Source: Acanthococcus lagerstroemiae
Lineage: Eukaryota > Arthropoda > Insecta > Hemiptera > Eriococcidae
Assembly (NCBI GenBank): GCA_031841125.1
Contig: JAJSSI010000032.1
Coordinates: forward strand, 50,001-114,000
DNA: 64,000 nucleotides
Direction: 5' to 3'
The position numbers and the translations under genes were made by a program. Positions 1 through 6,474 of the stretch are shown here, one piece after another (position 1 is the stretch's first letter; the number at the start of each line of letters is the position of its first letter). The notes beneath the pieces were generated by a model that was not told where the DNA came from, did no database searches, and saw only the letters and a program-made list of their open reading frames with translations.

Positions 1-2
1 AT

Positions 3-629
3 ATGATAATACAATGTATAAAAAATGTCATTAATAATGAAAATTATACTGTTGGTATAATAGAGTATGCTAATGGTGTGAAAGAGTACATAAACAATAT
101 AAAGGATAACACAAGCAGTATTTTACCACAACTGAAAAAGATTACTGAACATGATCAATCAGCTGTAACTGAACTGAAAAATATTACGCGGCAGGTAGTT
201 GGATTGGCTACCACCTGCGAGAATTCACTTTTCAATATTACCCAATTAGGAGCAATTTTAACAGAATTGAAAAATATATCAAAAACAAATCAAAATATTC
301 AGAAAATATTGGAGGAAAATGTTCAAGAAATATTGGAGGGAAATTTACCACAAAAAATTGAAAATATTCAGAAAATATTGGAGAAAAATTCACAAACAAC
401 TGAAAATATTCAAGAAATATTGGAGGAAAATTTACCACAAACAAATGAAAATGTTCAAGAAATATTGGAGGAAAATTTACCACAAACAACTGAAAATATT
501 CAGAAAATATTGGAGAAAAATTCACAAAAAACTGGAAATATTCAGAAAATATTGCAGGAAAATTTACCACAAACAAATGAAAATGTTCAAAAAATATTAG
601 AGGAAAAGACAGAAATGTTCAAAATGTAG
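3..629 (+). CDS. Coiled-coil repeat protein of the viral element (unrecognised)
   Basis: A 208-residue protein whose function I do not recognise. Residues 1-90 are non-repetitive. From about residue 93 it consists of roughly seven copies of a 15-residue unit with core ENIQ(K/E)ILE(K/E)N, which predicts a long helical coiled coil. It is encoded by a 45-bp tandem repeat at about 290-600. There is no signal peptide or clear membrane segment. The first ATG is at base 3, so an upstream extension beyond the window cannot be excluded. It lies 43 nt before the integrase on the same strand, so it probably belongs to the same element. A fibre-like or scaffold virion protein is a guess from the coiled coil only. 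The open frame on the opposite strand here is a by-product of the repeat. Confidence 0.6.
   Translation: MIIQCIKNVINNENYTVGIIEYANGVKEYINNIKDNTSSILPQLKKITEHDQSAVTELKNITRQVVGLATTCENSLFNITQLGAILTELKNISKTNQNIQKILEENVQEILEGNLPQKIENIQKILEKNSQTTENIQEILEENLPQTNENVQEILEENLPQTTENIQKILEKNSQKTGNIQKILQENLPQTNENVQKILEEKTEMFKM
290..600 (+). repeat. 45-bp in-frame coding minisatellite
   Basis: About seven imperfect 45-nt units built around the sequence gaaaatattcagaaaatatt. The period is a multiple of three, so copy-number change lengthens or shortens the coiled coil without breaking the frame. Confidence 0.75.
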
Positions 630-660
630 GTTATCATGAAGGTCAATAGAAAATGTCAAG

Positions 661-671
661 TAATATAAAAA
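661..671 (+). promoter_or_regulatory. TATAAA-type start motif, integrase gene
   Basis: TAATATAAAAA abuts the integrase ATG at 672 and includes an in-frame stop (666-668), which fixes the start. It is a weaker match to the element's TACTATAAAT motif than those at 1495, 3265 and 4010. Inferred, not demonstrated. Confidence 0.4.
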
Positions 672-1487
672 ATGCAGTCATTAGTTGAACTTGAAGCCAA
701 AGAACTTCATAAACCTGTGATAAAAAAATTTCAGAAAAGAAAAATTATCACAAATGAAATCAATGAAATCTGGACAGGTGATTTATTAATTATGTCCCAG
801 TATTCAAAAGAAAATAGGGGTTATAAGTATATGTTAGTAGTTATTGACACCTTCTCAAAAGTACTCAGGATAAAACCCCTCAAGGAAAAAACAGGGAAAG
901 AGGTTTCTCAAGCTTTTGAGAAAATTATTGAAGAAAGCGAATATGGTCCACCTAAAAAATTACATGTCGACAAAGGTACAGAATTTGTAAATTCAGTTTT
1001 TAAAAAATTAATGGGAAAATATAATATTCATATGTATCACACAGAGAATGAGGAAAAATCAGCAATTGGTGAGAGAGTAAACAGAACCATTAATGGGATG
1101 TTGAGAATAATTTTTGAGATTCATAAGAATCATAAATGGGTTCCATTTATACCAGAGATATTGCACGAATATAATAATGTGAGGGTACATAGAACAATAG
1201 GAATGCGTCCTTGTGATGTGAATAAAACAAATGAACAAGAAATTTTTCATAGAATGTATTCTTCAAGTTTCTCCACGCAACCAAAATTCAAGGAAGGAGA
1301 TCGTGTGAGAATACCCAAAAAGAAAGAAACTTTTGAGAACAAGTATAAGAACAACTGGACAAGAGAAATATTTGTAGTTGACAAAGTATTCCACACAAAC
1401 CCTCCCGTCTATTCTATTAAAGATTTGAAGGGTGAAGAAATTTTAGGTAAATTTTATCGCCAGGAACTTCAAAAAACAGTTTTCTAA
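672..1487 (+). CDS. Retroviral-type (DDE, rve) integrase of Polinton/adintovirus-like element
   Basis: 271 residues. A short N-terminal LHKPV..KF..RK segment typical of Polinton-type integrases precedes the RNase H-fold core. Catalytic acidic residues appear to be D37 (WTGDLL), D100 (HVDKGTEF) and E134 (GERVNRT), so the DDE triad is intact. The ~60-residue C-terminal tail (EGDRVRI, NWTREIF, FYRQEL) fits the SH3-like DNA-binding end of this family. No N-terminal zinc-binding HHCC module is seen, and the in-frame stop at 666 rules out an upstream extension. The enzyme would join the linear element's ends to host DNA in the nucleus. LTR-retrotransposon origin is unlikely because no gag, RT or LTR is nearby and capsid genes follow. 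The frame is unbroken, suggesting a young or still constrained copy. Confidence 0.9.
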   Translation: MQSLVELEAKELHKPVIKKFQKRKIITNEINEIWTGDLLIMSQYSKENRGYKYMLVVIDTFSKVLRIKPLKEKTGKEVSQAFEKIIEESEYGPPKKLHVDKGTEFVNSVFKKLMGKYNIHMYHTENEEKSAIGERVNRTINGMLRIIFEIHKNHKWVPFIPEILHEYNNVRVHRTIGMRPCDVNKTNEQEIFHRMYSSSFSTQPKFKEGDRVRIPKKKETFENKYKNNWTREIFVVDKVFHTNPPVYSIKDLKGEEILGKFYRQELQKTVF

Positions 1488-1494
1488 AATTTTC

Positions 1495-1504
1495 TACTAT
1501 AAAT
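1495..1504 (+). promoter_or_regulatory. TACTATAAAT start motif, PLA2/core gene
   Basis: TACTATAAAT ends directly before the ATG at 1505. The same 10-mer precedes the penton and hexon genes. Position rules out a conventional Pol II TATA box, whose start site would lie inside the coding sequence. Confidence 0.55.
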
Positions 1505-2908
1505 ATGAGTAAAAACTGTGGATTATCTAAAAGAGGTGGTGATATTGTGGATACAATTGGTAAATATGTACCATTTCCACTTCACTGGCCCGGATATAAA
1601 GCTCTTGGTCCTGGTTCGAATACAGACCTCGATATTCAAAAAGGTGTAAAACTGAAAAATAAATTAGATGAAATAGCTATGGATCATGATGTAGATTATG
1701 CAAATACAGATGATCCTAATGAACGTGATTATGCTGATAACAGATTCACATGGCGAGCCTGGGAGCGTGTCAAAGATCCTAATGCTAAATTAGATGAAAA
1801 AATTCCAGCATATGTAGCAGTAAATTTAATGAAATTAAAACAGAAGTTAGGTTTAGGAATTTATAAAAAATTTTATAATATAAATAATATGAGTAAAAAC
1901 TGTGGATTAGGACAACATTTGCGATTACCTAATGAAATATTACCTAAAAAAGGTGACGGATTTTATATTGATCGAAAAACCATAACCAATAATCAGAAAA
2001 CAGAAGGCAAAGGATTTTATATTGATCGAAAAACAACCACTAATGATCTCCCAGAAATAATGAATTATTTGAATAATTTATATGTTAACAAACAGGAAAA
2101 AAAAGGTAAAGGATTTTATATTTATCGGGAAACAGCTATCAATGGTCGAAACAAAAAAGGGGAGGGTATCAAAGTAAGTAGATACATTAAATATCCTATC
2201 AATCCAGATAAGGAACAACTTGACAAAATTAATATTGGTGTTGAGAAAGGGGTACCTGTTGTACTAAATTTAGGATACGAAAATTTAATCAGAACTAAAA
2301 ATAGCACACAGAACGAAACATATTTACCTCTAACAAAAGCACAAGTGAATCAAATTGAGACAGCAAAAACCAAGGGAAAAGGTTTAAAGCTAAAACTGAA
2401 CAAAACACAACTGAAGCAGGTTAAAAATGGTGGATTCTTCCCACCAGCTATCCTAGCAGGATTGGCTGCTATTGCAGCAGCTAAACCTGCTGTAGAAGTA
2501 GGTACTAAAATAGTAGAAACTGTAGGTAATTTAATATCAACCGCCAAGCAAGCAATTGATAATAAGAAAGCCAATGACGAGTTAGTAGAAGAGAGAAAAC
2601 GTCGTAATGAAAAGTTGGAGTACAAGTCTGGTGAAGGCATAGGACAATATCTACAAATACCTAACGAAGTTCTAAAGAAAAAGAGCGTTAAAAAAATAAA
2701 AAATGGCGTTAAAAAAATAAAAAATGGCGTTAATGGTAGTATTCAAAAAGACTGTTTAGGTGTTGAGAAAAATAAAAGAGGCGTTAAAAAAATAAAAAAT
2801 GGCGTTAAAAAAAAATGCGATGGCGTTAAAAAAAGAAAAATTGGGGGTGACATGATCACTCAACAAGTAATTAAAAAAATCTTAGATAATGAAAAAAAAA
2901 AAAAATAA
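1505..2908 (+). CDS. Parvovirus-type phospholipase A2 domain joined to basic core-like virion protein
   Basis: 467 residues in two parts. Residues ~20-90 form a compact PLA2 domain: calcium-loop motif YKALGPG (31-37), catalytic HD pair at 61-62 (AMDHDVDY), and a following D..F segment. In parvovirus VP1 such a domain opens endosomal membranes during entry; that role here is inference. Residues 129-467 resemble Polinton/adenovirus core proteins. They contain several GxG segments (KKGDGFYI, EGKGFYI, KKGKGFYI, KKGEGI, TKGKGL), a glycine/alanine-rich hydrophobic stretch GGFFPPAILAGLAAIAAA at ~309-326, and a very basic tail of VKKIKNG heptads. The start peptide MSKNCGL recurs in frame at residue 129, with a TATAAAT before it, so a second product lacking PLA2 is possible. 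The gene ends in A14, where the protease frame takes over. Confidence 0.8.
   Translation: MSKNCGLSKRGGDIVDTIGKYVPFPLHWPGYKALGPGSNTDLDIQKGVKLKNKLDEIAMDHDVDYANTDDPNERDYADNRFTWRAWERVKDPNAKLDEKIPAYVAVNLMKLKQKLGLGIYKKFYNINNMSKNCGLGQHLRLPNEILPKKGDGFYIDRKTITNNQKTEGKGFYIDRKTTTNDLPEIMNYLNNLYVNKQEKKGKGFYIYRETAINGRNKKGEGIKVSRYIKYPINPDKEQLDKINIGVEKGVPVVLNLGYENLIRTKNSTQNETYLPLTKAQVNQIETAKTKGKGLKLKLNKTQLKQVKNGGFFPPAILAGLAAIAAAKPAVEVGTKIVETVGNLISTAKQAIDNKKANDELVEERKRRNEKLEYKSGEGIGQYLQIPNEVLKKKSVKKIKNGVKKIKNGVNGSIQKDCLGVEKNKRGVKKIKNGVKKKCDGVKKRKIGGDMITQQVIKKILDNEKKKK
1879..1891 (+). promoter_or_regulatory. Internal TATAAAT motif and second ATG within the PLA2/core gene
   Basis: TATAAAT at 1879-1885 precedes an in-frame ATG at 1889. 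The nucleotides after this ATG repeat those after the gene's own start for about 20 bases (atgagtaaaaactgtggatt). It looks like a duplicated gene start, or the old start of a once separate core-protein gene. A shorter product would lack the PLA2 domain. Confidence 0.45.
2686..2850 (+). repeat. 21-bp coding repeats (VKKIKNG heptads)
   Basis: Imperfect 21-nt units containing ggcgttaaaaaaataaaaaa encode repeated VKKIKNG or variants in the basic tail of the core protein. A nucleic-acid-condensing tail comparable in character to adenovirus core peptides is inferred from charge. Confidence 0.7.
2892..2905 (+). promoter_or_regulatory. A14 run at the core/protease junction (possible slippage site)
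   Basis: Fourteen A follow G at 2891. The upstream gene reads through them as lysines and stops at TAA 2906-2908. The protease frame, -1 relative to it, opens right here after a TGA at 2890-2892. It could be a ribosomal or polymerase slippage site; an inactivating indel or consensus error in a homopolymer is the alternative. Confidence 0.45.
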
Positions 2909-3276
2909 CCATCAAGAATGACGCATTAACTAATTTTGAAATAGAAGCATATGCTGAAAAATTGCAAATACCTCATTTCAGAGGAGTTTTTATGCTTGAT
3001 GAGCTACCACCAAAAATCAAAAAATATGAATGTGGAATTGTAAATTTAGACACTTCAGACCACTCTGGAACTCATTGGACTGCTTACTGTAAGAATGATT
3101 CACAAGTTGATTTTTATGAACCGTTTGGTAACATTCCACCACCAGAATTAGTGAAATATTTTGGACAGTCTAGAATTACTTATAATTATACGCAGGATCA
3201 AAAACTTGATGAAACAAATTGTGGTAGACGGTGCATAGAATATTTATTAAAAATTAAAAAAAAATACTATAAATGA
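2893..3276 (+). CDS. Adenovirus-type cysteine protease, no ATG for its conserved N-terminus
   Basis: The frame is open from 2893 to TGA 3274-3276. Catalytic residues are recognisable: His in GTHWTAY (codon 3073), Glu in YEPFG (codon 3118), Gln in YTQDQ, and Cys in NCGRRC (codon ~3220). This is the order known for adenovirus maturation protease and its Polinton relatives. The conserved lead-in (LTNFEIE, IPHFRGVF) lies before the first ATG (2992), with only a TTG at 2962. Standard ATG initiation would therefore remove family-conserved residues. The stop overlaps the penton start as ATGA. At ~125 residues it is shorter than adenovirus protease (~200). It would be expected to trim core and capsid precursors. 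Expression by slippage from the preceding gene, a non-ATG start, or a broken gene are all possible. Confidence 0.82.
   Translation, partial: KKKKITIKNDALTNFEIEAYAEKLQIPHFRGVFMLDELPPKIKKYECGIVNLDTSDHSGTHWTAYCKNDSQVDFYEPFGNIPPPELVKYFGQSRITYNYTQDQKLDETNCGRRCIEYLLKIKKKYYK
3265..3275 (+). promoter_or_regulatory. TACTATAAATG start motif, penton gene
   Basis: Exact 11-mer including the ATG, preceded by A9 (3256-3264). It lies inside the end of the protease gene. Confidence 0.6.
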
Positions 3277-3989
3277 AATATATAAATGGTTCTTACAGTA
3301 TGCTTATGAGCGGTACAGATTCTGTTCTTTATCATGATTTTAGTGGAGTTGATGACATTATTAGACTCAACCCTAATAAAGAATGGGAAATTGGGTTAGA
3401 ATCTTTCCACACATCTTATCGTTTTTTCAATATAACTGTAACTAAAAACAATTCACTTACTTTTTATAAGGAGGTGAACGAATTACCTACAACTATAGTA
3501 CTTGATCCTGGTATTTATGAAGTAGCTGATATTATTAAATGTATACATGAAAGTAAACATGCTAGGGCTGCTAATATAACCTTGAAAATAAATAAATACG
3601 CTCATACCATAATAATGGGGAGTCCATCACATATAATAGATTTAAGAGATGTGACTTCTGTTGGTAATATATTGGGTTTTACTAAGCAAATTATACCAGC
3701 TGGAAAAGAAGTTGAATCTGATAGCCACGTTAAAATTTTTCCTATTGAAAGCATTAAGGGGATATGTAATGAATGTAATAACGGTAATGAAAAAATACTT
3801 TTTTATTTTCCTATATCATCACTACCCGGAGAAAAAATAATCTATACACCAAATGAAACTCAATATTATAGAGTGAGAAATAAAGAAATAAGCGAGATTG
3901 TATTAAACCTTTATGATCAGAATGGCAATCCACTTGAAAATAATGGTGAAACATATTGGGCATTTTTAATCATACGTGAAGTACGATAA
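3273..3989 (+). CDS. Penton-like minor capsid protein (single jelly roll)
   Basis: 238 residues, predicted beta-rich, without signal peptide or membrane helix. The overall layout and the C-terminal signature (LYDQNGNPLENNGETYWAF, then a short strand) match the minor capsid (penton) proteins of Polintons and adintoviruses, whose single jelly roll forms pentamers at the capsid vertices. Position supports this: it sits between the protease and the hexon-like gene, the usual morphogenesis cluster. It begins in an ATGA overlap with the protease stop and carries the TACTATAAATG motif. The frame is intact. Identification rests on gene order and the C-terminal motif rather than a catalytic signature, so a profile or structure comparison would be needed for certainty. 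Confidence 0.72.
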   Translation: MKYINGSYSMLMSGTDSVLYHDFSGVDDIIRLNPNKEWEIGLESFHTSYRFFNITVTKNNSLTFYKEVNELPTTIVLDPGIYEVADIIKCIHESKHARAANITLKINKYAHTIIMGSPSHIIDLRDVTSVGNILGFTKQIIPAGKEVESDSHVKIFPIESIKGICNECNNGNEKILFYFPISSLPGEKIIYTPNETQYYRVRNKEISEIVLNLYDQNGNPLENNGETYWAFLIIREVR

Positions 3990-4009
3990 TTAAAAAAAAA
4001 AAAAAAAAA

Positions 4010-4020
4010 TACTATAAATG
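4010..4020 (+). promoter_or_regulatory. TACTATAAATG start motif, hexon gene
   Basis: Identical 11-mer to that of the penton gene, preceded by A18 (3992-4009) that starts three bases after the penton stop. Confidence 0.6.
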
Positions 4021-5199
4021 AATGGTTACGAAAGTTTTGAATTAATAGAATTCTCCACTGCTAATAATATTGATATAAATAAAAAAGATGAGGAAATTAT
4101 AATTGAAATAAATACTCCTAATATTTGTACTTTACCTTGGAAAAGCGAGGTAGTTATAGCTGGTCGTCTGATAGTACGTGATAAAGACAAAAAAATTGCG
4201 AGTTTCGATCGTAGTACAGTACAAGTAATTAATAATGGGTTTCTCCATATTTTTAGGCAAATTATTTATAGAATTTCTGATGTTCAGGTAGATATATTGG
4301 AGTATCCAGGTGTAGCCAGCACCATTAATGGTCTCGTTTCACTGTCCAAAACCACCAAGTATTCTAATGCAGGATGGAATCTAAATAATGATTACATGAA
4401 TGTTGATGCGAATGGTTACTTCAAAGTTGCATTACCTTTCGATATGTTTCTAGGTTTTGGAACTTATAAAGAAATTCTCTTTAATGTTAGTCAATCCTTG
4501 ATACTAGCAAGAGAACAACATGGTGTTACAAATATGCTACAAGTTGACCCAAATTTAAAAGATTATACTGTGGAATTGAATCTGAAGTATATAACTTGGA
4601 GAATGCCAGTGGTGAAGCTTTCATTACAACTTGAAAAAGAAGTTTTACCATTGTTAAATAAAGACATACCAATTCGTATGAATTTTGAGCATTGGCAATG
4701 TTTAAAGAAACCTGCTGGTAGTGTATCAGGAAAAGAATTTAGGTGGTCAATTCCTACAGATATTACATCACAATATGCTTTTGTAGTTTTCCAAAATAAA
4801 AGGAACAATGATCTCTTTGCTGATAAAAGTAAATTTGATCATTGTAATCCTTATGATGTACGTTTCAATGTCAATGGTTATGAATATCCTCGTCAGCAAA
4901 TGCGATTAAATTTTAATGAAAAGGATTCAGGAGCTTTATATACATATTTTAAAAATTACAATGGAAAAGACGATGTTTTAATTGATCTTGTGCAATTTGA
5001 AAAAGAATATACTATCTTTTGCTTTGATCTTACAGGACAACCTGACGCTCTACAAACAGATGTAGCCAATGTACAAATTATATTCTCATGGCGTGATGAT
5101 TTTCCTAATACAGCTGAAATATTTGTTCTTTTGAAACAACCTGTTTGTTATGAATACAAACCTATATCTAGAGCGGTTAGACCTGCTCCTAAAAACTAA
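4018..5199 (+). CDS. Hexon-like major capsid protein (double jelly roll)
   Basis: 393 residues, beta-rich, intact. N-terminal features such as LPWKSEVVIAGRL, FLHIFRQIIYRISDVQVD and a following GVAST..GLVSLSK segment correspond to the first jelly roll of Polinton/adintovirus major capsid proteins. A second beta-rich half runs from ~190 to the end. In this family trimers of the protein form pseudo-hexameric capsomers. Its length is shorter than most Polinton capsid proteins I know of, but it covers both halves. It lies 28 nt after the penton gene on the same strand and is followed at once by A22. Other double-jelly-roll families (virophage) are a less likely source, given the integrase and PLA2 neighbours. 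Confidence 0.8.
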   Translation: MNGYESFELIEFSTANNIDINKKDEEIIIEINTPNICTLPWKSEVVIAGRLIVRDKDKKIASFDRSTVQVINNGFLHIFRQIIYRISDVQVDILEYPGVASTINGLVSLSKTTKYSNAGWNLNNDYMNVDANGYFKVALPFDMFLGFGTYKEILFNVSQSLILAREQHGVTNMLQVDPNLKDYTVELNLKYITWRMPVVKLSLQLEKEVLPLLNKDIPIRMNFEHWQCLKKPAGSVSGKEFRWSIPTDITSQYAFVVFQNKRNNDLFADKSKFDHCNPYDVRFNVNGYEYPRQQMRLNFNEKDSGALYTYFKNYNGKDDVLIDLVQFEKEYTIFCFDLTGQPDALQTDVANVQIIFSWRDDFPNTAEIFVLLKQPVCYEYKPISRAVRPAPKN

Positions 5200-5223
5200 A
5201 AAAAAAAAAAAAAAAAAAATATT

Positions 5224-5232
5224 CTTATAAAT
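5224..5232 (+). promoter_or_regulatory. CTTATAAAT start motif, 46-residue gene
   Basis: CTTATAAAT lies 4 nt before the ATG at 5237 and follows A22 (5198-5219), the same layout as upstream of the hexon gene. Confidence 0.45.
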
Positions 5233-5236
5233 AGGT

Positions 5237-5377
5237 ATGCAATCAGAAAACAATTCAGAGAACAATTCAGAAAATAAATTCAACTGGATGTGTATTATAA
5301 TTTTCTGTTGGAATATTATCGAACAGGTGTTTAAAAAAATGAGAAAAAAGAAAAAGAAAAAAAAGACAGTCAAATAA
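5237..5377 (+). CDS. 46-residue small protein: hydrophobic segment plus polybasic tail
   Basis: Short intact reading frame after the hexon gene. Residues 1-14 are polar with an internal SENN repeat. Residues 15-32 (FNWMCIIIFCWNIIEQVF) are hydrophobic and long enough to enter a membrane. Residues 33-46 are nearly all Lys/Arg. The motif-and-A-run layout of the preceding genes is repeated before it, which is the main reason to accept it. Function is not recognised. A membrane-active or DNA-associated minor virion peptide would fit the composition, but that is inference. Its end lies 36 nt from the end of the convergent gene. Confidence 0.5.
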   Translation: MQSENNSENNSENKFNWMCIIIFCWNIIEQVFKKMRKKKKKKKTVK

Positions 5378-5413
5378 GTATTATTTTTATATGAAAAATC
5401 ATATAAAAATACA

Positions 5414-6199
5414 TTATTCATTTTCTTGAACTAATGTGGTTATGAAAGGTTTACTATTTTCAGCTTTCCATTTTTCAGAATCATTAAACATAGCTTCAAC
5501 AATTTTTGAGACTTCTTTATCTCTACCTACACATAAAGAGTTCAAATTAGATTCTGTTGGAACAATATAATTTTCAATACAACATGCTCTACTCTTTTTT
5601 AAAGAACCTACTACGTTTGATACAAAAGTAGGACAGAACACAAGCATAGAATACCATAAATCTGACATTACACCTCGTGTTTTACTATAAACTGTTTTAA
5701 ATTCTTTTCTAAACTTTAATAAATTCTTATCAAATTCTACCTGAAATACACCTCTAGCTGTAAGTTGGATTGGTTCTTTATGTAGTGGATGATTCTTTTC
5801 ATCTAGAAACACTAAGAGATACTTACGTGCTGAAATATAGTCTGTATCTCCTTTTACCCAATAACCAGCAAAAGAGTAATCATTTCGAGAAAGTCTGATA
5901 AGTTTAAGTTGGCGTCTAATGATTAAAATACGATTTTTATCAATAATCCTACCTTGAATTGATCCATCTCGAGTCTCAATTGTGTGCGGTTTTGTATTTA
6001 CAAAATGTTCTACACAGCTGGCACCTGAACATGACTCGTTGCAATTTTTTCTCCACTCACAAGACATCAAATTTTCATTAGACATCCAGAGGCCTACAGG
6101 TTCTTGATTAATCACTTTCACTGATGGTATCTTTTTAGATACACAGTGTGTAGAGTCATCAAAATTAAAGTTATTGCTTTTACTTTCAATCATTTCCAT
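5414..6199 (-). CDS. Unrecognised 261-residue protein of the viral element
   Basis: Intact frame on the minus strand, convergent with the structural genes. I cannot assign a family. Visible features are a cysteine cluster near residues 47-62 (MSCEWRKNCNESCSGASC) that could bind metal, a basic middle region (IIRRQLKLIRLSRN) and a mixed alpha/beta C-terminal half. No signal peptide or membrane segment is evident. The start ATG is preceded by ATTATAAA, the same kind of start motif as the other genes, which supports membership in the element. The opposite orientation and motif variant might indicate early expression; that is speculation. It would be the gene nearest this end of the element. Confidence 0.65.
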   Translation of the reverse strand: MEMIESKSNNFNFDDSTHCVSKKIPSVKVINQEPVGLWMSNENLMSCEWRKNCNESCSGASCVEHFVNTKPHTIETRDGSIQGRIIDKNRILIIRRQLKLIRLSRNDYSFAGYWVKGDTDYISARKYLLVFLDEKNHPLHKEPIQLTARGVFQVEFDKNLLKFRKEFKTVYSKTRGVMSDLWYSMLVFCPTFVSNVVGSLKKSRACCIENYIVPTESNLNSLCVGRDKEVSKIVEAMFNDSEKWKAENSKPFITTLVQENE

Positions 6200-6208
6200 T
6201 TTATAATA
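6200..6208 (-). promoter_or_regulatory. ATTATAAA start motif, minus-strand gene
   Basis: Read on the minus strand, TATTATAAA directly abuts the ATG at 6199, followed by a second ATG two codons later. Confidence 0.45.
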
Positions 6209-6229
6209 TATAATATTTTTTTTTTTTTT

Positions 6230-6340
6230 AACTAGGTTATCAATTTTCGATTTTTTTTAAATTTTTTTTATTATTTTTTTTTATTTATTTTTTTTATTAT
6301 TTTTTTTTAAAACTAGGTTATCAATTTTCGATTTTTTTTT
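6230..6340. repeat. AT-rich spacer with a 29-bp direct repeat
   Basis: A 29-bp sequence containing aactaggttatcaattttcg occurs at 6230-6258 and again at 6311-6339, in an almost pure A/T setting with long T runs. It sits just outside the last viral gene, where a terminal repeat or replication signal of the element might lie. No inverted partner is visible at the window start because the other end is missing. Confidence 0.6.
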
Positions 6341-6405
6341 TTTAATTATTTTTTTTAGTATTAAGATTTCAAACCAAAATCACTTGAAATCCAAGTTAGA
6401 AAAAA

Positions 6406-6443
6406 AAAGTGGTCTGATAAAAAAATGGAAACTCGACCACTTT
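6406..6443. repeat. 9-bp perfect inverted repeat (hairpin)
   Basis: aaagtggtc (6406-6414) and gaccacttt (6435-6443) are perfect reverse complements separated by 20 nt. It lies between the viral genes and the minisatellite, a candidate for the element edge. A transcription role is not supported by anything else. Confidence 0.5.
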
Positions 6444-6474
6444 ATATTACAATATCAATTCTTTTAACACCAAC

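Noticed and set aside
238..576. 112-residue minus-strand frame opposite the coiled-coil gene
   Set aside because: Mirror image of the 45-bp repeat; low-complexity and without its own start context.
6406..6443. Transcription terminator
   Set aside because: Bacterial-type terminators are not expected here and no gene ends at this hairpin.
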